From NCBI GenBank assembly GCA_019096195.1, contig JAGTXK010000227.1, forward strand, positions 61,471 through 125,470: a stretch of 64,000 bases of DNA, written 5' to 3'. Under the pieces are notes generated by a model. The model saw only the letters and a program-made list of their open reading frames with translations, did not search any database and had not been told where the DNA came from. Shown here piece by piece: positions 45,618-54,721 of this stretch. The translations under genes were made by a program, and so were the position numbers. Numbering within the stretch: position 1 is the stretch's first letter; each line of letters starts with the position of its first letter. The DNA is from Boletus sp. NGJ (Eukaryota > Basidiomycota > Agaricomycetes > Boletales > Boletaceae).

Positions 45618-47914
45618 ATGGTTACCATCGTCGTCTTGGATGTCCTGGTCGGCATCCTCTGTGTGGCCACGGTGACCGCGCTGTATATTAGGAAAGGTTA
45701 TCGCTTGCCGCTCCCTCCAGGCCCTCCTCGTATTGCCATATGGGGTTCACTTGTAGGTGTCGTTCTTAACTCCTTTCTTCACAAATCAACTTGCACGTTT
45801 TAGTATGGCCGTCGTCCAGTACGCACATCTGCGTTGAAGTACGCAGTTCTAGGCAAGAAAATAGGATCCGACATAATTCACGTCCGAGAATTTGGCCGTG
45901 ATACCATCATTTTGAGTTCAAATACTGCTGTCCACGACTTGCTTGGAGAAAAATCCAAGATTTATTCTGGAAGGTGAATGGGAAGATTAATCATACACCT
46001 GGAAGCTAAGGTCGAGTTTTAGGCCTCCATATTTCGATAATCTGCGACGATTCGGGTACGCTCCCTATTCGGATACTGTACGTTTTCAATGATCCTTATA
46101 CGTCAAGTGGATGGGAATGGTCGTTTGCTCACATGCCCAACGATGGTGCGTACCGAGACGTCCAATCTATCTCTTCGTCGCTTCACGAAATCATCAGAGC
46201 CCTGGAGGATACGCAGACAGGCATTCCACGATGCACTTCCGCCCTCAAGCATGTCTCGGTTGGAATCGGAAATGATGCATAATACGATGGAAATGCTCGC
46301 AAAGATTATCGAGAAACCAGAAGAGACGTTTATCCATTTTTTCGAGTGCAGACACGTCTACCGGAATTATTCATGCTAAACTGCTAAAGCTCGTGATAGG
46401 GCTTCTGGAGACCTTATGATGAGCATTGCATACGGCGTTCCGCATCTTCCACCGACCGCCTCACATTTCCAAGCGCTCTCCGCCGTCCATCGCATTATGG
46501 TTTGGCAAACGTCGATGGAATGGGATTTGATGTGTCTATTTCTCAAGTTAGATTGTGAGTGCTATAATATGACATTTTGTCCGTGCTCAACTGGCAGAGT
46601 TTAGTTCTCAACCTTCCTGAATGGTTGGTAACCTTCAAACGAACCATTCGTGTATACAGTGAACAAGTGCGCGATTTGGTGAACGTTCCATACAGCGAAT
46701 CTAAACGAAAAATCGTAATTAGCCACCCAACAGATCGATTCTTCCGCTGATGGTTTCTTCTAGCTCGAAGGATCCGCTCATACTTCATACGTCGTGGATG
46801 CATTGAACGCGAATACGGAAGGTGGTATCGATCCATCCCATGATATCTTCGTGAGGGATGTTGCAGCTGGCCTCTACGTCGGTTAGTGGCGTTACCAGTG
46901 CGTTTAGTAGCGCGCTGACATGAAAAATAGGAGGGATTCATTCCAGTTCTCTGACGCTACAAGCGTTCGTCATCGCTTTGTATTGGGTCCGTGATAAACA
47001 TTGCTACGACTCTCTGTTGATCTGATCCCATTATCCAGTTTCCCGAGGTTCAGGGGAAAGGTCAACGAGAGATTGACCGGATCGTCGGCTACGGAAATAT
47101 ACGTCAGTTTACTCGTCGCTATCATCTAACCTCGTTAAAGAAGACTGGGCCCCGTCGTTGCAGCCACTTTCGGCGACTTCACTAGTCTTACCTATGTCCA
47201 AGCCATGGTACTGGAAATGATGAGGTGGCGACCAACCACATCATATGGTGAGTAATCAGCATCGATGGAAAATTTTCTAACTGGCAATGCGAACAGGAAG
47301 TGATCACGTCGTTGAAGTCGACGACGAGTACAAGGGCTACCACATCCCTGCCGGCTCCGCCGTTCTCACTAACCTCCGGTAGGGTAGTGTCTCGAGGTTC
47401 TCTCGCAGTATTTGACTTTGGTGATGTCTTCAGTGCGATCCTCCACGATCCCGAAGTTTTTCCCGAACCGCACGTGTTTCGGCCAGAACGGTTCCTCACA
47501 GCAGATGGACAAATCAACAAGGACGTCATCGATCCTCGACAGCTGGTCTTTGGATACGGGAGAAGACTTTGGTCAGCCCTTGCACACCCATCCTTCAGGC
47601 TGTCCCGGTTAACCGTCCCCATAGCCCCGGGCGAGAATTTGCAATGTCCTCGTTATTCATCAAGTTTGCGTGCATCCTCGCGACGTTGAATGTCCGACCA
47701 GCGATCCGAGTCGACAATACGTCTGACGTGGATCAGTACAAGAAGATAATGGATTTTTTGGACCCGAACAGTATCTAGTAAGCTCTAACACGTGCGTCCA
47801 TCGTGAATGTTGCCAATTTTTTCTTGCAGCGTTCCAAAGGATGTCCAAATAGCCATCTATCCACGTTCAAGTGAGATCGTCAATGTGGTCAAGTCTGCTT
47901 CTCAAGCGCGTTGA
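45618..47914 (+). CDS. Cytochrome P450 (P450-6) with atypical I-helix
   Basis: Anchor MVTIVVLDVLVGILCVATVT, hinge RLPLPPGPPRIAIWGSL, SDIIHVREFGRDTIILSSN, EPWRIRRQAFHDALPPSSM, LNLPEWLVTFKRTIRVYSEQ, the I-helix LYVGGIHSSSLTLQAFVIAL, the K-helix VLEMMRWRPTTSYG (ExxR), DDEYKGYHIPAGSAVLTNL, FRPERFLTADGQINKDVIDP and a complete haem loop FGYGRRLCPGREFAM across an intron. The last exon, VPKDVQIAIYPRSSEIVNVV, ends at 47914. Introns join in phase. As in P450-1, the acid/alcohol pair of the I-helix is altered (GGIHSS in place of AGxDT), and the two proteins share overall architecture. They are likely paralogues. It is the right-most cluster oxygenase and is divergent from the AKR-FMO gene(s), with a 384-bp shared promoter region. 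Confidence 0.85.
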
Positions 47915-48522
47915 AGGAGTCGGACAGTCACTTGACATATGTACTTTGTATTGCGCGACTAAGTTATCGTTATCACACGATTCAAGAAGCTTGAGCAGCC
48001 CAAGGATACGAGCAATGGCTGCGTTCATCTGCCACTTTATCAACTGTCAGTCATACAGATAGCATATACATATACCAAATTGGGGCCGGAGATGGCAACA
48101 ACTCAAAGTCCAAATTCTGGAGTACCCGCTACAACTATCTGAAATGGGCTGAATTACAGTGGAGCTCATTGAGCTACGAAAGTGTACACGTTTTTCCCCA
48201 GCGGTTCGCATTTTGCGTTAGTCCAAGCAAACGATCACAAGCGGAGCTACAGAGACCGGACAACCCCGAATCAAGAAGGGTCAACAGTCAACTGTTGTCG
48301 ATAGGCTAAGAGACCAAAACGGTGCCCCAGAATTATCTGGGGTTGTCCTGCCATTCTAACCTACCGTTTCGGCAAACAATAGTAGATTTTGCGAAGTGTC
48401 CGCGATCTGTAATCGAAACGCACCTTTCCTGGCAAGAGCTCCCTCCTACCTCCCCGTACCCAGGTAAAGCCTCCACGTTGACTATCCTTGGTTGACGATC
48501 GTAATCATCTTCGGCAGCAACG

Positions 48523-49071
48523 ATGAGCACTCAGCCCGATGATGCCATCAGCGACACGATACAGATCGCACTCACCTTGGATTCGACATATGCGATGCCA
48601 GCTGCAGTGACTCTACGCAGTATTGCGGAAAACGTCCAAGGTCCTGTCACGATCCACGTATACGACTGCGGTCTCCTCGAAGAAGAAAAGAAGAAGATCG
48701 AAGGATCCATGCCTGAACGCCCTGATTTTGATCTTCACTTCATGACATTACCTCCGGATGGCCTGGGGATCAAGCTGGGCGCAGCTTGGGCGAGGGTAGA
48801 TATGATGAAGACCTTGCCTTTTAATCGTGTTCTTTATTTGGATGCGGACGTTCTGGTGCGCAAGGACTTGAGAGAGTTGTGGCACACAGATCTCAGGGGT
48901 CACGCTCTCGGTGTCGTACCCGATCCATGGATGCCAGCAGGACACGATGGTGTCCGAGTCCCCCGGGGACAGTACTTCAATTCAGGCGTCCTACTCATCG
49001 ACCTCGTCGAAGTTCGCCCCACAATCCCAGCACTCGAAAAGCTCTGTTGCAGGATGAAGGGAACGTACTGA
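48523..49071 (+). CDS. Glycosyltransferase family 8 (glycogenin/LgtC-like), C-terminally truncated
   Basis: Open frame MSTQPDDAISDTIQIALTLD, AVTLRSIAENVQGPVTIHVY, IKLGAAWARVDMMKTLPFNR, VLYLDADVLVRKDLRELW (DxD metal motif), GVVPDPWMPAGHDG and RGQYFNSGVLLIDLVEVRPT. These are the first two thirds of a GT8 domain. GT8 domains need about 250-300 residues, but this frame stops after 182 (GTY stop at 49071). The expected downstream part (the second donor/acceptor region with HFxGxxKPW) is not recognisable in 49072-49510. Either the 3' part is lost or diverged, or an intron joins something I did not recognise. It is probably inactive. Confidence 0.7.
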   Translation: MSTQPDDAISDTIQIALTLDSTYAMPAAVTLRSIAENVQGPVTIHVYDCGLLEEEKKKIEGSMPERPDFDLHFMTLPPDGLGIKLGAAWARVDMMKTLPFNRVLYLDADVLVRKDLRELWHTDLRGHALGVVPDPWMPAGHDGVRVPRGQYFNSGVLLIDLVEVRPTIPALEKLCCRMKGTY

Positions 49072-50266
49072 ATACTGAGTATGTACTCACCGAGTCTAGC
49101 TACATAAGGGTGACCGTCTTCGTTGTATGCGCACTAACATCATCCTGCATGATAAGAGCTCTCCTGTCAGTGCCGTTTGATTTCATGACTCATCAGCGCG
49201 GTTGGAACCCGCGTACAACGCACACTAGTTAAGGTTGCCCAGTTACGAACCGCACTTGCCCTTGTCAAGTTGACCAACGGAGTCAACTTCAAAGGGCATC
49301 CCGTTCAATCAGGGACTTGCTATCTCCGGGCCACCATGTCAATTTTAAGACGCCGCTTGGCGAAATGAATATCGGAATTGAGCATGCTGCCACCAGATAT
49401 CTAAGTTACCTTGGTCCCCCTTTTTATTCGAGGTCGGAGGGGAAAGAGCGGGGGGTGGAAGTGTTGCAAAACGTCACTTCCGCCGGGGCCTTCGCCGTTC
49501 TGCTTTAGTCACAAGTGGCGTTGATTCCCGAAGCGAAGTACATGCAGAACAAGGCGACGTACCTGGGTATTTCAACCTCGCACAGTCATACTATGCTTTC
49601 CCTGCGTAACCGCCTTGCAGCCTTCGGCCGATACGTCGATGTCGGCAAAAAATGAATAACATGAAACACAAGCCACAAAACAGAAAGAAAAAAGAAAAAA
49701 GAACGCGATTTGGGATAGGCGAACGACTGAGGTTGAAGGACCTGATTGGTACACCGCTGGTGGACGTTTGAACCATGACTCTCTACGCCACGATCGCACT
49801 TGTAAGTAGTGGCACAAACAAAAGGCGGTTAATTAGGTTCACAGTCGTGCCAGCCGTGTGACTTCCACTCAGCAGGCCCACGGGGAAAAGAAGCAGCGAG
49901 AAGACACGGAATCCCGTGATTTTCAGGCAGCGCACTCGGACTCCCCGAGGCACAGATCAACAAAAACAATTAGAAAAATATCGGCGACACCGTGATATAA
50001 TTGAATGAACCCGTAAGACGAAAACTCCCTTATGATAGAGATTACTAGTATTACCAGCGTGAGAGCTAAACCTTGCCTGATTGAATGACTTCATGCCAGC
50101 AGCTAAACCTAACGTCCAAATCAGTGAACGCGATGTGTCACACACCACTCTAGTATGACCAGATGAGTGAGTCAATGGCTAATACTACCATCGTTAGGGA
50201 CATCTAAAATCAGTCATAGTGTCCATCGGCTTTCGAATTCAGAGCTGAGCTTCGTTCGAGAAGGCA
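49072..50266. other. Intergenic stretch without a recognisable gene
   Basis: Includes a purine-rich run (49676-49705) and the promoter of the beta-trefoil gene at its right end. Short open frames only, no family recognised. The left part may hold decayed 3' sequence of the GT8 gene. Confidence 0.4.
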
Positions 50267-50272
50267 TATAAG
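50267..50272 (+). promoter_or_regulatory. TATA box of the beta-trefoil gene
   Basis: TATAAG about 78 bp before the ATG at 50345, followed by a pyrimidine-rich stretch (CCTCTGTTCTTCCTATCTC), the usual layout of a strong fungal core promoter. Confidence 0.5.
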
Positions 50273-50344
50273 GCCCCTCTGTTCTTCCTATCTCTTCAGT
50301 TATTCAGTCTATACTTACGAGAACACATCTCTTCAATATTCAAC

Positions 50345-50898
50345 ATGGCCCTCCCTGCACCCGGTAACCACAATATCCAAACCGATGGCGGGCAGTTCTT
50401 GTCATTGGCCGGCCCGGGCGACACCATTACCCTTGTGGATGTGGCCGTCAACGACAACCAGGTCGTAAGTGCCTCTCCTTAGTTATTTTCCACGACTCAC
50501 GGTCCCTTAGTGGGACTTCCAAGCCATCGGGGGGAACGTTTACACCATTCAGAACGTCGGCCAAAATGCCTTTGCGCAGTCTGCTCTTGCAGCCGATGTG
50601 CCGGTCACCGGTGGCGATGCCGAGATGAACTGGGCACTCGTTGCCAGTGAGGATGGCTTCTCGTAGGTATTTCCACTGTGGTTCCACGAATGAATCGCTG
50701 ATGTACTGGATAGAATCCGGCCGGCAGCTAACAACAACTTTAGATGGGGCATCGATGGCGGTGTGGTGGGCCATAATCCTTTTAGTTTGTGGCTGAACGC
50801 CGGCTAACTACATCCTTCGTGACGAGCAGGTGAACCTGCTTGCAATGGCCGGTGATCTTGTCATAGAGGATACGCAGCGGTTCAATATCATTCTCTGA
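50345..50898 (+). CDS. Small beta-trefoil protein (ricin-B-lectin / mycocypin-like)
   Basis: Four short exons encode a protein of about 140 residues: MALPAPGNHNIQTDGGQFLS, WDFQAIGGNVYTIQNVGQNA, DVPVTGGDAEMNWALVASED, IRPAANNNFRWGIDGG and VNLLAMAGDLVIEDTQRFNI. The W-x-F...GGNxYTIxN phrase, the PVTGGD loop and the closing QRFNI are characteristic of fungal beta-trefoil proteins, a fold shared by mushroom lectins and by protease inhibitors such as clitocypin and macrocypin. The last intron (about 50,765-50,828) has a CTAAC branch point and removes an apparent stop at 50805. There is no signal peptide, as is common in mycocypins. A TATA box lies upstream. It may be a defence protein. Which ligand or protease it binds cannot be told. 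Confidence 0.65.
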
Positions 50899-51239
50899 GT
50901 CACTCGCAGAAGTGGAGCCAGTACTTTGTAAGGAATCATGCTGCCTAAAGTGTTGTGTGTGCCATCAGTTGTGTACAATATTTTGTGAAATGAAACGCAT
51001 ATGTGGTTTGCATGACCCGATAAATAGCAAGTACTGTGCGTGCATAGTATCTGGCCCTGCCCGGCTTCCTGCGGCAGAGCTGCCAGCACTGGGGAGATGA
51101 CCCGGAAAAGCCAGGGCCAGAGGACTCGAGATACAGCTGTTGGCTAATGGATTGTAAACAGTGAGAGGCGAGTATGTCGTCGTCGTTCACCTTAAGCTCA
51201 CCTTCTCGTTTCGGCGCGTCAGCAGGTTGTCAATGTCAG

Positions 51240-51340
51240 TCACGTGCAAACGCTCGATGGATAAAGCAGTTGATACGAGCGAGGAGGATATCCGACGTGT
51301 GGTGAGTCGCATTCGCTCTCGATGCTTGCGTCCCGAGAGA
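51240..51340 (+). pseudogene. Relic of an NRPS-like reductase C-terminus (third copy, opposite strand)
   Basis: The frame reads DKAVDTSEEDIRRVVSRIRS and aligns with HAVDTSEEDVRRVVSRMREL in reductase copy 2 (about 59,795-59,860, minus strand); the DNA is also nearly identical for about 70 bp. Nothing else of the gene remains nearby. Confidence 0.75.
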
Positions 51341-51983
51341 CGACCCATATTACGGAGATAAAGCATGTATAACAATACACCAACGCAAAATTTTAGGAAT
51401 GTACGCCTGGCTACAGACGTCGCACCGAAACAAGAAAAGCCGAGCAATCCGCGGAAACAGCCAGTGACTTGTCATGATTTGACGATACTGTCTATATGCA
51501 GTGCCGACGCGAAGTAAAGGGGGAGTTGCTACGCGATCTTAGAATAACGTTGATCGTTTCGAACAATAAGAAAAGCCACTCAATGAAGAATAACGGGAGA
51601 TACGATGTACGTGAAATAGATACCATTTTGGAGCTTGAACCGCGAAGCCCTTCGCGAGTGGCAACACAACAGATACAACTGTGTCGTACTGGGGATAGCA
51701 ACCCCGTCTTGGGGAGGTAGCTATGCAACCAAAAATATATATGGTAGGTGAGAGAGAAGAAAGAGACTATAGTGGAGACACGAGAGAGGTGAAATCAAAG
51801 GGGGTAGGCTGCGTCATGACGAGAAATAGAATGCAACGTGATCTGCAATGATACAGCTTGTTTAGACGGCGTTTTTGTGTGATCTACATATCGGGCAGCG
51901 GAAGATATGTGTAGAAAATGAAGAGGATGGAAAAACCTGAGTAGAAACCGGAGGATGCAAAAGGCGCACGGAAGTGGTGTCCA
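51341..51983. other. 3' flank of the GATA gene, no recognisable gene
   Basis: A 74-codon plus-strand frame at 51496-51720 has no recognisable family. The region probably contains the 3' UTR of the minus-strand GATA factor. Confidence 0.4.
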
Positions 51984-54721
51984 TTAAAAGGTTTGCATGG
52001 CAGAATCATAAAACTCGGCTTGCGCAGCAGAATTATAATTCTGCTGGTGATGGTGGTTTTGGTGCTGAACGTTCGAGTCATCCGCAGGAAGCAACATGGG
52101 AGGGTGGAGGTAGGTGGCAAAAAAGTTATCTTCATCCTGTGGGAGCATCGGGGGGTGGAAGAAGTCCATCGGCGAATCTTCGGCCGGGAGCATAGGGGGG
52201 TGAACGAGTTGAGGGGACCGGTCAGCGCCGACAGTCGGGGGGTGCCAGAATGCGTTCCCGGAGCCGCGGAAAACACTGTACGAAGAGAAGAAGGGAAAGT
52301 CCATCGAAGAACGGCGTGAGTGCGATGCGGTGGAGGAGTGGCCCGAATATGAGTCTGCATAGGAGGAAAAAGATACAGCAGAAGACGGGGGTTCGGATGC
52401 CGAATCCGTGCTCATGCGACGGCGTTTCTTCATCCTCTGCTCATTGTTGGTGGTGACCTCTGTCTCCAAAGTCTCAACACCCGAGAACGGAAGCGCATCA
52501 GGTGGTGTCTGGAAATTCTGACTCAGATAGTCGGGATGATAAGGACCGGGGAAGGGATTAAAGATGTTCGCATAGTTCGTCTGGTTGTTGTAACTAGCAC
52601 TCTGCACGTCGGGCCCGAGCGCTCCCAGGAGCTCGGACGCTGTGCTCTGCGTCGTTGTTTCATCGTTGTATTCGTACGTCGGTTGAGTGGTTGAGTCCGG
52701 GGCCAGAGTTGGAGAAGATTCCACAGTCGGTGAAGTCCGGCGACTCGCGCCTGGGCTCGCAGATGGAGTTTCGGAGGAGTCCGGACCGACGCGCCGAGCG
52801 TCATGGCGTGAACGTTTGCGAATAACGTCCGATTTCATGGAAATCGGTCTTGCTGACCCATGTAATTTATAACTGGAATAAAGCATGTTTAGCGACTGCA
52901 TGACCGATAACAAAGCACATTACTCACTATAAGCCGCATCTAATGTGAAGGCCCCTGTAACATGAGTCATCGCTCAAAGGAACCACAGGTGTGAAACTTA
53001 CGCATTGCAAACTGTCTTACCCTCATCGTCCTTCCTCCAGAGCGGCGTCGCGGTGGTGTGGCAGTTGTAGCATTGAGCTGTGCCGGCGGCTCCACTGAGC
53101 TGAGTGGTGTGTCGCATGTACCGAGGAAACCCACCAATGACGTCAACCACTTCCTGGCGAGGAGCCACTTGAGTGCGGCCCTCGCCATGACTGGCGCGCA
53201 TACTCTTTGGGCGTGGACGCTTGTGCTGCGGAGACCATGAGTTTTCTCGTCACATGTGTCATCGAAAAGTCACGAACCAGCTTGCAGTACAAGCCGCATG
53301 CGTTGCAGTTCAACTCGTCGTTGAGCCCACGGCGCCAGAGAGGAGTATGGGTGGCGCCACAGTTTGAGCACTCGGCCTTTACCCCGCCAGGGGCGGAGTT
53401 GCCAGTTCCTCGAAGAACTGCAGGGTTGACGCTAGTGGCGGTGGCACCAGGGCCAGACGAACGCGTAGCGGGAGCATTCTGGGTCTTCACTGTGAGGTTG
53501 GGGCGAGTGCTGGGGACATTGCTCCGAGTTCCAGCGCTAGGACCAAGCTTGGCTGGGGAGATAGTCTGGGGAGGGGTTTCCTTGGCAGGTTGGGAAAGTG
53601 AAAATGTGGTGGCGTTTAATTCGTTGTCATTGCGAGAGGATTGGGACTCCGAGCGAGACGAACCAGACCCGGAGGACTCCTGCATCATGATGTCGGCGTC
53701 AGTAGCAAGGGTGGGCTCATTTTGCGCCATGAGCCAGGAAGACGGATGGTCATCCGTAGGATCAACGTTGCTGAGGATCTCATCTAGCGGAAGTTCGATG
53801 GTAGGACGAAGGATGCTAAAACCGCGGGAGGAAGTATTGGTAACGTCTTCTCCGTAATTCATAGCACTGGAAAAGGTGGGTTGCACAGAGAGGAGGGCGG
53901 ATGGGCCAAAATCGTTTGAAAAGAGAGAAGGGAACCGAAGCAGGGGCTGGTCATCGGTCGGATACTTGCGCTTCCGGGAGCCGGCGGAAGCGTCCGTGTC
54001 TGTATGAATGGATTCGTCGCCAGCGACATGGGCACGAGTGGCCTGACGGCCACGTCGGGTGGAAGTTTCCTTGAATTCCGCAGAAGGTCTAAGGTCGGGC
54101 TTCGGGACGGCGGCATTCGGAGTGGCAGGGGTGGGTTGATCGACTGAGAAGGTGAATTGCATGCGCTTAATGATCCCGGGCTTCGCATTCTGACTGGCCT
54201 CACGGCTGCGCTCTCTTTCAACAGCACGCTGGCGAATGAGATCAGTGGACGCATTGCGTTTAAAGTCGGGAGCCTCAAGCTCCTCGATGCTCCTATGGAG
54301 GAAGAGTCAGGGTACAGGGCGGCTAAGAAGACAATGAGAAGAGACGGACCGGCCCTTTTCTTTGTCGAGCTTGTCGCCCATGTTCTTGGAGAGCTTTTTG
54401 AACTCACGCTTCGACTTGGCATTGTCAGAATCGACAATGAGGTTCTGCAAATGCCAGAGGCGCCAACTCAAGTTCTCGAGACGCTGGCCCTGCTCGAGGT
54501 AACTGGCCACTTTCGTGCAGACCTACAGGGGATGAAAAAGGGGTGATCGAGCGGATGGGATCAAAAAACGCACTTTCCATGTCTTTGTGAGCGACTCCGA
54601 GTCGCCTAGATTGGAGAATGCGACGAAGGATTTGTTACCCTGGGATGAGGGTGAGTCAAGTCGGAGGTGTGGGAAAGATATATGGGAATACCTTGAACTT
54701 TAAGTTGACAATGGAGGGCAT
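51984..54721 (-). CDS. GATA-type zinc-finger transcription factor with two fingers
   Basis: The start at 54721 (MPSIVNLKFK) joins by an intron to GNKSFVAFSNLGDSESLTKT, then ASYLEQGQRLENLSWRLWHL, the N-terminal domain conserved in fungal AreA/Gaf1-type GATA factors. A long Ser/Thr/Pro-rich region follows. Finger 1 is CSNCGATHTPLWRRG...CNACGLYCKL with tail HKRPRPKSMR; finger 2 is CYNCHTTATPLWRKD...CNACGLYYKL with tail HGSARPISMK. Both are Cx2Cx17Cx2C and both are interrupted by introns. The inter-finger linker is only about 50 residues. The C-terminus has three HPPML(P/L)-type repeats and ends QHQNHHHQQNYNS...MQTF at 51984. It is a nuclear DNA-binding regulator, probably of nitrogen, light or iron response. 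It lies at the right flank of the cluster, but nothing shows that it controls it. Confidence 0.92.

Noticed and set aside
48523-49071. GT8 gene as a member of the terpenoid cluster (product glycosylation)
   Set aside because: The domain is truncated before the C-terminal catalytic region, so activity is doubtful, and GT8 enzymes are not typical tailoring enzymes of terpenoids.
53207-53857. 216-codon plus-strand open frame
   Set aside because: It is antisense to the GATA factor's coding exon, where the minus-strand reading has clear domains.
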